Of a DNA stretch of 64,000 nt, positions 21,970 to 33,865 are shown in pieces. Positions within the stretch are counted from its first letter, which is position 1. Each line of letters begins with the position of its first letter. The stretch comes from Portulaca oleracea (Eukaryota; Streptophyta; Magnoliopsida; Caryophyllales; Portulacaceae), in the NCBI GenBank assembly GCA_029582165.1, contig CM055871.1, positions 26,370,802 through 26,434,801 of the forward strand, given 5' to 3'. The notes beneath the pieces are model-generated. The model saw nothing but the letters and a program-made list of their open reading frames with translations, was not told the origin of the DNA and did not search any database. Both the position numbers and the translations under genes were made by a program.

Positions 21970-22027
21970 TCTCACTTCCAATTTATCATTCACAAATGAC
22001 ATTGGTCTTGGGACATGATACATATTA

Positions 22028-22261
22028 CTCCATCCGTTCTTTTTTATCTGTCATTTACGATTTTCAGTGTCAATCTTTAATCAATAATTTCTAATATAAA
22101 ATTTTAATAAAAAATATAATATTATACTTTTCTAATAGTATTTTTCATTACGAATCTAATGACATCAGTTACGTATGATGAATCATTATACAAATTAAGA
22201 TATAAACGGTCAAAGTTTTTGGCACAATTTCCTAGACGACAGATAAAAAAAATGGAGGTAG
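22028..22261. mobile_element. Stowaway-like MITE
   Basis: TA at both flanks (22026-22027, 22262-22263). Ends CTCCATCCGTTCTTTTTTATC and, inverted, CTACCTCCATTTTTTTTATC. Same family as 16661, 56687 and 63460. Confidence 0.85.
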
Positions 22262-22263
22262 TA

Positions 22264-22840
22264 AGTGGTTTCGCGGATAAACTGGTCAACAGTAGACAAT
22301 GTGGATAAAGATGAATATGTTTGGTAAAATGTGGATAAGGTCGATAAAAGTAGAAAAGTATTTATAATTTTTAATTAAGTGTTAGTGAGTAAGTCAAGCT
22401 ACATTACTTATTTAATATATGAATTTTAAATATATATTATATGTAAGGTGGATAAGGTGAGAAAACTTAACTGGTATCATAAAGTTAGTGTATTGTGGAT
22501 AATGTGGATAATTAATTTTAACCTTACCCAACCCCCTAGATTAATTCTAATTCCATACCCAACTCATTCCACTTTGCTCTCCAAACAAGCTCAACCTTAG
22601 TAGGCAACCCTTACATAGGAGCTTAATGAGGTGAATTTACTTTACCATTGCAAAAAAAAATTTAAAAGAGAAAAATATTTAGTTTGAATATTTCAATTAA
22701 GTCGATCAATGTCAAAACTTGAATAAAAATTTACAATTTTACCCTTACTTTGATTCTGAAAAATTTGCTCTCTATAAGTTGATTTGTCTCACGAGTTTAA
22801 CGAATATAACGTGATAACCCCGCAAAAAGCAAACATGAAC
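22264..22840. other. Intergenic, no gene seen
   Basis: AT-rich. Contains several GTGGATAA(G/T)GT(G/C)GATAA strings at about 22300-22510 that may be an old repeat. No coding signal. Confidence 0.45.
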
Positions 22841-23119
22841 TGAAACAATTATATAAGAAACCATTTGAACCCAAAAGCTTAAGCTGATTTTGAAGGTCCA
22901 GTAATAGTTTTATATTCTAACATGCTCCCTCACGTGAATGTCTTTTGGACTTGAAGTGTGGATGCTGCAAAGACCCATTACTTAGCTTGCACAGATGAAT
23001 ATGGGGATGCTAAAATTCGAATATGAGATATTAATCTGACTCTGATACCATGTGAAATAATTTCAACCAAAAACATAAATTGATCATTGTAGGTCCAATA
23101 ATAATTTTATATTCTACTA
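22841..23119 (-). mobile_element. Very small TRIM-like LTR element
   Basis: Two short direct repeats (22841-22922 and 23051-23119) share GGTCCA(G/A)TAATA(G/A)TTTTATATTCTA. Next to the right one is CTCTGATACCA, the reverse complement of the initiator-Met primer site. Next to the left one is TGCTCCCTCACGT, a reversed purine tract. Element orientation is therefore minus. The interior is 128 bp and non-coding. A clear target duplication is not seen. Confidence 0.65.
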
Positions 23120-23505
23120 AGTACTAACAGCAGCAAACAATAAAAGGAGAGACACATACCACGCAGAATGCCACTCTCCATTTTAATTGTGCGTACAGAA
23201 ACATTTTGCTTCCTCTACAAGTCGGTACAGAGTACAGACTCTTAATTCGTTTCATTGTTTATCCTAACTGTGGGTAATATATTATCTTAGGCAATGATGA
23301 AAATAGAGCATTTGTTCCTCTGTGATGTATTTAACGTTAAAAGTGCGAGGTAGAGCACTTTCTCTGCAATCTCTGTGTCCATCTTTTTCAATGCAACCTA
23401 CGTAATAAAAACCATGTGCCAATGTGCACATATTAACTAGGGGCAAATATTATTTGTGAATTTCATATATGAGAATTTCATATGAGACAGTTTTAGCTCT
23501 TACTC
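23120..23505. other. Intergenic, no gene seen
   Basis: No recognisable coding or repeat structure. Confidence 0.45.
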
Positions 23506-24000
23506 TAGGAATGGCAGTGGGTCTTAGACCCGGTCCGGATCTGGTTGGACGCGGCTCATTAAGACGGGTCTAGGTCCAAAAATTTTGGACCCAGCGCGCC
23601 TCGAGGCGGGTCCGGGTCTTAAAAAATTTAACGGGTCCAAGTACGGACGCGTGGACCCTACCCATGGATCCGTTACATTATAAATATTTATAATTTTCTT
23701 AAAATAATATAAAGTCATTAGTTAATTACAAGTCTACTCTACTGTGTACTACAGTAAAATACTAAATCTAAAAGACTAAAACCCCGAGTCTCACATAGTC
23801 ACACTCACTGACTCAGGAGACTACCACGGCCGCACTACTGGTCTAATGCCCATCCCATTCTCCATTATAACATATATATATCTCTTTATAATCATGAACT
23901 TTTTTTTGGCATTTTGAGTTGTGTTGTATTTTGAGAGACTTTTGTAATATTTTGTTGATGTCTTGATGACTTTTGTGATGTTTTGGCGTTGGAAACTTAG
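23506..24000 (-). mobile_element. Truncated hAT-like element, inverted relative to the next
   Basis: Starts TAGGAATGGCAGTGGGTC. The interior from 23680 to 23990 is the reverse complement of parts of 24240-24680, for example GTTGTGTTGTATTTTGAGAG at 23910 against CTCTCAAAATACAACACAAC at 24375. The far end is missing at the junction with the second copy. Confidence 0.6.
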
Positions 24001-24014
24001 AATTCACTCGTAAT

Positions 24015-24781
24015 TAGGGATGGTAATGGGGCGGGTCTGGGACCCAGGCTCGCCAAAATTTTTTGGACTCGGACCCTCCTCGAGACCCGATGGGTCCCAA
24101 AAATTCAGACCTGGACCCGGACTTGGCGGGTCCATGGGTCTTTAACGGGTCCTTAATGGGTCCGGCCATATTATTCATTTTTTACTAGATTTATCAACTT
24201 TTTTGGTTAATTTTATACTTGTATATATGTATAATAGTAACTATTTTGTTTAAAAACACCTATTTTTAACACAATAAAAACATCAAAACATCAATATACA
24301 ATAAGACGAGCGAATGCTATGTGTTCAATGTCAAAACATCATAAAAGTCGTCAAGATATCAAAAAAATATTACAAGTCTCTCAAAATACAACACAACTTA
24401 AAATGTAATGGAGATGTGGAGATTGGAGAAGAATGGAGATGTGGAGGAGAATGGAGAATGGAGATGTCAGATGTGGAGGAGAATGGAGATGTGCAGATGG
24501 AGAATTGGAGTGATGAAGTCTGGACTCTGGAGATGGAGATGGAGAATTGGAGTGCGGCGTGAGTCAGTGCGGGCAGGAGAATAGGAGAATGGAAACTGAG
24601 AGGAAGATTAGGGTTTTAGTTACTGTAGACTTTGTAATTATTATTTTTTTAAGGAAAATTATAAATGTTTATTTTATGACAGGTTCACGGGTCGGGTCTA
24701 TGGGTGCGTGATTGGACCCGGACCCGCTTTGGACCCAGGCCCGGCCCATCGGGGCGGGTCCAAAACCCATTGACATCCCTA
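24015..24781 (+). mobile_element. Non-autonomous hAT-like element
   Basis: 767 bp with ends TAGGGATGGTAATGGGGCGGG and, inverted, TAGGGATGTCAATGGGTTTTG. Flanking octamers CTCGTAAT and ACAGTAAT share five bases, so the duplication is weak. GC-rich GGGTCC repeats fill both subterminal regions. An internal GGAGATGTGGA-type purine minisatellite lies at 24408-24560. Confidence 0.7.
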
Positions 24782-25295
24782 ACAGTAATTTCCCCATTCT
24801 AGTTGAGTAGTTGCATTAATTCCTATTGAAATTTCAAATACTGATGATTTGTGCGATGTCACCCATATATAATGCTCGATTTTCCTTGGACAAATTAGGA
24901 TTCACTTCTGTTTTTCTAGCCAATTTTATGATACCCATCATTTATATCACGTCAAATCTATTTGTTGTTGGCAAAGCATAAATGAAAGGATTATAATAAA
25001 TTTTAGTCTCCTGAAAAACATTTAAGGTTTGATATTTTTTTCTTGGATAGAAATTAGGTTTGGTATTGTATTTGTGCAGACTTGAAAATATTTAAATAAA
25101 AAATTCACATCGTTTATCATAAAGTGTTTTTAGTTGTAGATAGCCTCATTACTTAAATCTAACCTGACAAGATTTTATTTGTCCAAGTAGAAAAGGAGTA
25201 TACAATAAATGTAGTGATATAAAACAAAGCATTTTACATTCACATCCAAAAAAAAACCATAGTGTCTTGACCCTGAAACACATATCATCACCTTT
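24782..25295. other. Intergenic, no gene seen
   Basis: AT-rich, without a recognisable coding or repeat structure. Confidence 0.4.
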
Positions 25296-26125
25296 CCTCT
25301 GTTTTTGTTGAGAATTTGCTTGTTGGAAGTTTTGGTGCTAAAAACCTTTTTGTGGATTAAGATAATGTTGTTGATGTTTACATTCCTGTAAAAGAAGGAA
25401 GGAATGCAAAAAGGTTTAGCTTTGTTCATTTCAAGGCTAAGTAGGAGAGTGCAATTGCTATTCAGACACTTACTTTGTTTAATGAATTTGTTATATTTGT
25501 TTCATGGGCAAAGTATATTAAAAAAAAAAAAACAACAGAGGGAGCGCCACTCCTTGAGGAGTGTCTCTATCAAGCGCGTTCGGATCCCAAAAATCGTGCA
25601 GAATGTGGAGGTTAAGCCTCTACATGATAAGATTGATGTATCCAATAGGGTGGTTGCTAATAACCTTGCGAACTCTTGAATTAGTCCTATTGTTGTTCCC
25701 TCTAAGGTTCCACCTGGTGAAGATTCAATAGATTCTAAGAGAAACATTTCTAACCTATTTTGTGTTGTTCTGAGTCCTTTGCGAGGTGCCTCAATCTTCC
25801 CTACTAGTGATTCGATTGATAGTGAGGAGATAGGCTCTTAGTCGGTTTACTCTGAAACTAATAACTATGCTGATATCGAGGACTCACTTTTGGAGGGGAA
25901 GGAAGAAGGGAAGGGCTTTTCCAAAGTTCAAGTGGCATATGGTCAGTCATGCCATGTGCAGGGCCGCTTCTGCTAGGTCTAAGGAACATGTTAAATGGAA
26001 GGACAAGAGTTCTATCTTGCTTCATGAATTATCAGAGCTTCCTCAAGATCATTTGGAAGACATGACACGCATAGTGGCTATAGTTGTGGTTCTAGCTTTA
26101 TTCGTGAGGATCCTGAAACTTTAGA
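25296..26125 (+). pseudogene. RRM-like relic, probably LINE ORF1 or a retro-pseudogene
   Basis: The plus strand reads NLFVD-stop-DNVVDVYIPVKEGRN, then KRFSFVHFKAK (about 25348-25442). This is the beta-2/beta-3 core of an RNA-recognition motif with the RNP1-like KRFSFVHF. It continues with charged Ser-rich sequence broken by stops and by an A run at 25520. RRMs of this type occur in plant SR-like splicing proteins and in ORF1 of plant L1-type LINEs. The sequence does not decide between them. No intact frame remains. Confidence 0.45.
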
Positions 26126-27022
26126 GAAGCGGCTTGAGGTGAAATGGTGAGGAGAAAGAAAATGTAATTTTATTGTTTTAACTATGTTGTGTTTTTTAAT
26201 TAGTTGTTCGGTTGTATTGCTTCTTTGTTGTTACTTGATTGTACGCGTTTTTTTTTTTTTTTTGTACGGGTTTCACAATGCCAATACTATTTCTTTAGCC
26301 CCTTAACATTTTCAAAAATAGAAAAAAAAACACATATGCACCACCTTTTTTAATTCTACGTAATTCTACTTTTCCCCGTTGGGTAAAGACATTGGCTTTG
26401 AAGACGTAGATATATAGTTGAATCGATACATGTGAATGGTCTAAATAAGAGCGTATGGGCAACTTTGCCCTAATGCGGAGCTTTGCGTTGTAAGCAGTAA
26501 TAGTAGGGTTTTATGGAGGATGGTTCAAAACGATCCACCATGAGGCCTGTTACTATGGCAAGGGACGTGCCCTGTGCTGCTGTTATCATTAGTATTCTCG
26601 GATTTTTACGTTTCTGTCTTATTATGGGCATTTTGATATTTATTCTTTTGGTCTCACTGCTTTCGAGGTTAATATATTGGAAAATTTTATAGTGGTTGTT
26701 TATCATGACAACTATCACAATAAAAATAAATTTCATCTATATATGTGTCAATTTTTATTTTCACTGTTCATTTTTTTTACAAAGTATTATAAAATATATT
26801 TTTTCTTAATAGGAACTTTTTATAATTTTTTAAAATTAAATATCTTAACTCTAAGCTTTAGCCTAGTAAATAAGCATGTTTTGAAAATTTTAATTTTTTT
26901 TAAATAAACCGAAACCATAAAGAATATACTTTATAATTTTATGTTAAATAAAAAAGCTAACTATCAGGATAAAACTTGATACATATACGAGTAATATTTA
27001 CTTTACTTATAATGGTTAACAA
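26126..27022. other. Intergenic, no gene seen
   Basis: Contains a 16-base T run at 26249-26265 and AT-rich sequence. The open frame near 26470-26736 (minus) shows no motif. Confidence 0.4.
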
Positions 27023-27623
27023 GGGTTACTTGCATTTTGAACTCCGAAGTATATGAGTATTTGTATTCTTGACCCTTGGTTTTCATTGTTTATTTTTAGG
27101 ACCCTATATTTTATGGTTGAATAAAAACGGACCTTAAAGTTTGTAGTTTGAAAAAAAAGGTCCATGTACTGTCTTTCTTTTGCTTCCCATGTTTAATTTA
27201 TCTCCCGATTAGTGTCAAACTTCAGGAATAAGGTTAATATTGATATTGAAGCTATAATGCACTTCATTTATTCATGTCAGAACAAATTAGACCCTGAAGT
27301 ACCCAGTGTCTACGTAGTTCTGGCATGAATGAGTGAAGTGTATTACAGAAGGGTCTAACTAGTTTCGGCATGAATAAGAGAGGCATATTACAGCTTCAAT
27401 ATTAGTTTTAACCTTAGTCCTAAAGTTTGGCGCTAATCGGGAGATAAATTCAAACATGGGAAGAAAAAGAAAAACAGTACACGTGCCTTTTTCTTCAAAC
27501 TACAAACTTTAAGGTCCTTTTTTATTCAACCATAAACTTTAGGATCCTAAAAATAAACAATGAAAACCAATGGTCCAGAATATAAATACCCCTGTACTTC
27601 GGGGTCTAAAATTCAAAAAACCC
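27023..27623. mobile_element. Long-hairpin Mutator-like MITE
   Basis: 601 bp almost wholly an inverted repeat with arms of about 250 bp. Ends are GGGTTACTTGCATTTTGAAC and, inverted, GGGTTTTTTGAATTTTAGAC. A run such as CTAATCGGGAGATAAATT appears inverted in the left arm. The ends resemble those of the element at 37044. No clean 9-bp duplication is visible, so it is probably old. Confidence 0.75.
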
Positions 27624-28675
27624 ACAAATAATGGCATCCAATCAATGTTACATTTTATATTATGGTTATAATGATATATTAAAGTTGAAGTATAAGAACT
27701 CAAAGCCTATGCTCATTAAAATGTCAATAAAAACGAATCCAATATTTCAAAATACAGCAACTATACTCAAAATATTGTCTAATAAATATCAAAGTATCAA
27801 AAGTATATTCTTCTTGAAATAACAATGCATATATTAATTTTTAAATGAAAATGCATATCATAGTATCTAGCTAGGAACCCTTTTTTTTATATATAAAATG
27901 GTTATAATAATGGTTTAAAGTTGAAGCATAAAAACACAAAAATCTTTTCTCAATAAAATGTCTATGCAATATACTTAAAAATAAAACTCATTTGTGCAAG
28001 CATTTTTAATAGTATTTCATGTTTATATAAACCATTTAAATAATATTATCAAATAAAAAGTATAGGACAATATTGCGTGCATGCATTAGAAAAACATTTG
28101 CCTATGACATTTTCAAAAAACTTTATTAGTTCTTAAATCTAAATAATTTCCTATTGCTTAAAAAGTATTAATTTTTAAATATAAACAACTCATCAACATA
28201 TTTACAATTTATAATTTTTTAAAAACTAATTTCATTTCATGCTATTCAGTTTACTTTATTTTAATAAGTTAAATTTTATGATTAGAAATTTAAAAGTTTT
28301 ATTGTACACTATTTATTTTAACTATTTCAACATCAAATTTATATAAATAAGAATATTCAAAGATGCTCGTGTCAAGCACAGTGTATGAACTAGTTCGTGT
28401 AGAAAGTTGAAAGTACTTATGAATATTGTTAGCCCATAACAACAATGCTTTCTTGAACGAAGATGAACAACTCTTGATAGGCTATCATGAAGCATATGTT
28501 TAACGGGCCAACCCAAATGTTTTGCAAGCATAGCAAGGCCTTATATCAGTGTGAAGTGGGCTCATAAATACAACTTTTGTAAAGGTTACTTACAATTTAC
28601 ATGTCTACAAAAGTTAGGAACTTATAACGAACATCTTCTTTCCTTTTCTTTCCATTTCCTTTTCTTTTTAATAAT
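27624..28675. other. AT-rich spacer left of the nested copia
   Basis: No gene or element recognised. The last five bases (ATAAT, 28671-28675) are the probable target duplication of the next element. Confidence 0.45.
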
Positions 28676-28871
28676 TGTTAGAGAAAAGTAAGTAGCAAGG
28701 TAACAGTGGAAGCGAAATAATAAATTGAATTGAGATGGCGGAAATTACGACAAAATTCATGAACAAAATAATAAGAGCGATAGAAGAACACAACCACAAG
28801 ATTTACGTGGGAAACCGAAGAACTCGGAGAAAAACCCACGGACGGCGACAGCCAGAAAACAATTCACTATG

Positions 28872-29138
28872 TATTAGGATTATAGTATGTTTATTGATAC
28901 TTCACTGTATTTTTTTTTTCTTTTCTATTTGTTGTTAGTTAGGTTAGGTTGTTAGCTGGGTAGGTAGTTAGGTTTTTCTTTCTTTTTCTTTTCTTGTTTT
29001 TCTTTCAGCTCCTTCTCTTCTGATTCTGTATATATAGGGGTGTTCCCCTTTCATTCAATGCATTGATGAGAATTCAGTTGTGAGGTTTTCATTATTTCTC
29101 CCTCTCTTTTTGCTTGATCTCTAATTGCAATATTTTCA
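28872..29138 (+). repeat. copia 5' LTR
   Basis: 267 bp, with TATATATAGGGG at about 29029-29040 as the likely TATA region. Confidence 0.93.
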
Positions 29139-29150
29139 TGGTATCAGAGC
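29139..29150 (+). other. copia primer-binding site
   Basis: TGGTATCAGAGC directly after the LTR, complementary to initiator-Met tRNA. Confidence 0.93.
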
Positions 29151-30300
29151 ATGCCTCTATCTAAAACACTTACCTAAACATCTGTGGGGGAGGAATCTAA
29201 GACATCCTCAGCTGTAGTCTTGGATCATTCTGATCCACTTTTCATCCATCCTTCTTATCACCCAGGTCAGGTCCTCGTGGCTGAACCCTTTGATGGAAAC
29301 GACTTTGACAGCTGGAAGAGATCTGCTATTATATATCTCTCTTTCAGCTAAGAACAAGATCGTATTTGTGGATGGGACATACACCAGGCCAGATTCCAAG
29401 AACAAGCTTTTTCCCCATTGGAGAAGATGCAATGACATGGTTATGTCGTGGCTCCTTTACTCTTTACACAAGAACATTAGGGAAAGTGTTCTTTATTGTG
29501 AAACTCCTAAAGATCTTTGGTGTGAACTCATGGAGAGATATGGACAGTCCAACAAGGCAAAACTGTTCCAAATACAACAGGATGTCAACAGCCTTGCACA
29601 GGGTCATCTTGACATAGTTGAGTACTTCAACAAATCCAAGAAAGCATGGGATGAGCTCTCCATGGTGTCAGGTTACCCTCATTGCAACTGTGTGAAATAT
29701 ACGTGCGAAGAAAACATCAACCTGACAATGCAGAGGTACTCAGAAGAGCAAAAAGTCATTCAGTTCCTAATGGGACTAAATGAAACCTACACAGGAATAA
29801 GGGGTAACATCTTGATCATGACCCCTTTTTCCATCCTTGGGGCAAGTCTATGCCATGCTCCTACAAGAAGAAAGGCAAACACAGGTAAAATGCACTACCA
29901 ACTTTCTCATTGATGCTGCCTCACTGCATACAACCTCTAATCCTCAAAGAAAGGGGGAATCAAGGCAGAACATTTATTGTACTCACTGTAAAAGGATAGG
30001 ACATACCATAGATAAGTGTTTTAAGCTGCATGGTTACCGCAATAAGGGAGACAGAAGGGGAAGTAATGGCAGTAACAGAAACAGAAACCCAAGGTATGCC
30101 AATAATGTGCAAGGAGATGCAGAATCAAGTGACAGTGATTTAAGGCAGACCTCGAACACCTCAGGAACTACCTTACCTGGGCTGACACAAGAAGAGACCC
30201 AACAGATGATGAGCTTCTTGGCAAGATTGCAGAATGGAGCCAAAGATTCCACACAAGAACAGCCAGATCAATTGGTTGCCTACATGGCAGGTAACCCTTT
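29151..30300 (+). pseudogene. copia gag, with one stop and frameshifts
   Basis: ATG at 29151 lies right after the primer site, but TAA follows at codon 9. In the same frame the sequence continues (VAEPFDGNDFDSWKR). After a frameshift near 29340 the gag core follows (LWCELMERYGQSNKAKLFQI). A second shift lies near 29835. A CCHC knuckle, YCTHCKRIGHTIDKC, is at about 29976-30020. This arrangement (short UBN2-type gag then one CCHC) is normal for plant copia. Confidence 0.9.
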
Positions 30301-33300
30301 CCTCACTTCTACCCACACCTGTATGGTTTCTAAGGTAGAAAATAAAACTTGGATCATAGATTCAGGAGCAACAGACCATATGGTCCATGATAAAAATCAA
30401 CTGTATAACATAAGAAGCCTCAGTGAACCAATTTCAATTATTATTCCTAATGGTGAAAGATTAAAAGTCCTAGAATATGGAGACCTCAAATTGACACCGC
30501 CCAGCTTGTTCTGAAACATGTTTTGCATGTTCCCCTTTTCAATTTTAACTTGCTTTCTGTCAAAAGATTGAGTGAACAATTAAGATGCTCAGTAGTCTTT
30601 ACAGCTGAGAATTGTATCTTGCAGGGCCCTTCTCTAAAGAGGCCATCGGTTCTTGGTAAAACCTCAAGAGGCCTTTATATTGTTGATGAGGAAACAACAA
30701 GCCACTTTGAAGGAGATTCCTGTAAACAAGAGACCTCTAGTTCAATTTTTTGCTCAAGTTTTCTTGTTAAAACCCCTTGTAATCAGAACTGCAAACATTA
30801 CCAATTGTGGCACCAAAGGATGGGTCACATTTCTTTTGGGAAACTAAAAACATTACCTATGATATCTTGCTTTCATTATGATAAAAGCACTTGTTCTGTG
30901 AATTCTTGTTCAATTTGTCCAAAGGCCAAACAACAAATATTACCCTTTTCTACTAGCACTATATCTACCAAGAAAGCCTTTGAATTAATTCACATAGATG
31001 TATGGGGCCCCTATTCAACTAAGACCTACACAGGACATAGGTATTTCCTAACAATAGTTGATGACTACACTAGGGTCACCTGGACCCATCTAATGGTGAC
31101 CAAGAATGAGTCTCTATCTCTAATTAAATCATTTGCAAACATGATAAGGACACAATATAACAACAAATCAAAGATAATAAGATCTGACAATGCCCTTGAA
31201 CTGGGACTCAGTCATGATGACAAAATCTTTTTCTCAGAAAATGGCATTCTGCACCAAACTAGTTGTGTGCAAACCCCCCAACAAAATGGGGTAGTAGAGA
31301 GGAAGCATAAGTACTTATTGGAAGTCAGAAGGTCTTTGTTGTTTCAATCAAATCTGCCTATAAAATTTTGGGGGGACTGTCTTCTCACTGCTACATTTCT
31401 TATCAATAGAATGCCAACTAGTATCCTCAACAACAAAACTCCCTTTGAAATGTTACATGGAAAGAGTCCTGATTATCCTAGTCTTAGAAATTTTGGCTGG
31501 CTTTGTTACGTGTCCACTCTTAAGCAAGGGAGATCTAAATTCCATCCTCGAGCTATCCCTTGTATTTTCCTTGGTTACCCAATAGGGAAGAAAGGGTATA
31601 GAGTGATGTCTCTTGAGGATGAGCAATTCTACACTTCCAGGGATATAATTTTTCATGAACATGTCTTCCCTTTTGCTGAGAAGAACAAGCAAATTGTAAA
31701 CTACCTAGATTGTTTTAAAGGAATTGTAGATTCTAGGACTCTTGATGATGATTACACTCAAGTTCTTGGGGGAAAACAATGCTTAGAAGAGCCTAAAATA
31801 AATAATAATGGCACAGAAATGGAATCTGAACATAGTCCTAATGACCAAACAGCATCACAAATGTCAGAACAACCTGTCAGAAGGTCAACCAGAGAACATA
31901 GGCTTCCCTCTTATCTCCAAGATTACTCCCTTTCTGCCCAAACAACAGCTCCACTGTGTTTGGCTACCACTACTAATCTGTCTCTTCAACCTCCTAATTT
32001 AAAGGTTTCAGCATTAACTTCTGAGAGTCAATCTTTCCTCAATAAACTGGACTACACTGAACCTACCACATATAGTGAAGCCATACAACACCCAGGACGG
32101 AATGAAGCTATGGAAAGAGAATTTGAGGCCTTAATAGCAAATAACACATGGGAGATAGTTCCTCTCCCACCTGGGAAGAAACCAATAGGGTGCAAATGGG
32201 TTTATAAAGTCAAACATAGAAGTGATGGAACAATTGAAAGATTAAAAGCTAGACTTGTGGTTAAGGGTTTTACTCAAAGAGAGGGAATTGATTTTAATGA
32301 AACCTTTTCTCCTATTGTAAAGATGACCACTGTAAGGAGTCTAATGGCCATTGCAATTAAAAAGGGTTGGTTTTTACACCTACTAGATGTGAATAATGCT
32401 TTCCTTCATGGAGATCTCTATGAAGATATATACATGGAGATACCTCCAGGACTGTCTACTAACATTCCTAATGCAGCTTGTAAACTCACAAAATCTCTCT
32501 ATGGTTTAAAGCAAGCCTCAAGACAATGGTATGCTAAACTTGCTGACACTCTATACACTCAAGGTTATCAACATTCTCAAAATGATTATTCACTGTTTTT
32601 TAAGAAAAATGATGCTCTGGTGACCTTTCTTGCAGTCTATGTAGATGACATTTTAATCACTGGAAATGATTTAAGTGAGATCCAGAATATCAAGGATTAC
32701 TTGAACAAGGCCTTCAGGATTAAAGATCTAGGTCATGTAAGCTATCTATTGGGCATAGAAGTGTTGCAGTGTCCACAAGGACTCATCTTAACTCAACAAA
32801 GATTCACCAAGCAACTCATTAAAGACTACAACTGTGAGGAAGTTGCACCTGTGGTTACTCCTTTGGACCTCAATATTAAGCTCATCCCTGAAGATGGAGC
32901 TCCATATGATGATCCTACAAAATATAGGCAGATGGTTGGAAAGCTAAACTTTCTTACCAACACTCGACCAGATATTTGTTTTGCAGTTCAACACTTGAGT
33001 CAGTATATGCAACCCCCAAGAGTTCCACATTTTCTGGCTGCACTTCATGTGATTAGATATTTAAAGGGAAGTCCCTCTCAAGGCATATTACTAAACAATG
33101 ATCCCAATTTTGATCTGCTAGCTTTTTCTGACTCTGTCCGGGCCTCTTGTTGTCACTCTCGCAGATCTATAAGTGGATACGTGATCTTCTTGGGCAATAC
33201 TCCCATTTCCTGGAAGTCCAAAAAGCAGCAATCAGTTAGCCTCTCCTCTGCAAAAGCAGAATACAGGAGCATTAGAAGAGTTGTTTCAGAGTTAGCTTAG

Positions 33301-33588
33301 TTGAGTAGACTGCTGCATGAACTTACACTCACAAATATCATACCCGTTCCTGTTAAATGTGATAACCAAGCAGCCATCTACATTGCAAAAAACCATGTGT
33401 ATCATGACAGAACCAAGCACATAGAGCTTGACTGTCACTTTGTTCGAGAGAAACTGATGGAAGGATTGATCTCTCTTTCATATGTCCCTACTGCTCTACA
33501 GTTAGCAGATGTTTTTACCAAGCCACTCACAGGAATCAAGCACAGAAATATTTTAAGCAAATTGGGTGTTTTTCAACCTCCAATTTGA
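30301..33588 (+). pseudogene. copia pol (protease-integrase-RT-RNase H)
   Basis: Protease WIIDSGATDHM (about 30351-30383). A frameshift lies near 30495. A single open frame then runs from 30523 to 33300: an integrase HHCC finger (HQRMGH...CSICPK), the integrase DDE core (HIDVWGP, IRSDNALE, QNGVVERK), RT (DVNNAFLHGDL, LYGLKQASRQWY, and the catalytic YVDDILITGN at about 32638-32667) and RNase H. TAG at 33298-33300 replaces a codon in the RNase H linker. The frame continues to TGA at 33588 through LADVFTKPL. Catalytic residues of integrase and RT are all present, so this copy was lost to coding only recently. Confidence 0.93.
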
Positions 33589-33594
33589 GGGGGG
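33587..33594 (+). other. copia polypurine tract
   Basis: GAGGGGGG immediately before the 3' LTR, overlapping the pol stop codon. Confidence 0.8.
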
Positions 33595-33865
33595 TATTAG
33601 GATTATATTATGTTTATTGATACCTCACTGTATTTTTTTTTCTTTTCTATTTGTTGTTAGGTTAGGTTAGGTTGTTAGCTGGGTAGGTAGTTAGGATTTT
33701 CTTTCTTTTTCTTTTCTTGTTTTTCTTTCAGCTCCTTCTCTTCTGATTCTGTATATATAGGGGTGTTCCCCTTTCATTCAATGCATTGAGGAGATCGAAT
33801 TCAGTTGTGAGGTTTTCATTATTTCTCCCTCTCTTCTTGCTTGATCTCTGATTGCAATATTTTCA
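33595..33865 (+). repeat. copia 3' LTR
   Basis: 271 bp, differing from the 5' LTR by about seven substitutions, an extra TCGA and length changes in T and GTTAG runs. Confidence 0.93.

Larger units (their letters stand above)
28872..33865 (+). mobile_element. Ty1/copia retrotransposon, nearly complete
   Basis: LTRs at 28872-29138 and 33595-33865 (267 and 271 bp, TATTAGG...TTTTCA) are flanked by perfect CTATG duplications (28867-28871, 33866-33870). Primer site TGGTATCAGAGC follows the 5' LTR with no spacer. A G-rich purine tract precedes the 3' LTR. The copia domain order gag-protease-integrase-RT-RNase H is complete. The LTRs differ by about seven substitutions and a few small indels. Coding lesions are few: a stop near the gag start, three frameshifts and one stop in RNase H. 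It inserted into an LTR of the older minus-strand copia. Confidence 0.95.

Noticed and set aside
26470..26736. 88-codon minus-strand frame
   Set aside because: No recognisable motif and AT-rich composition.
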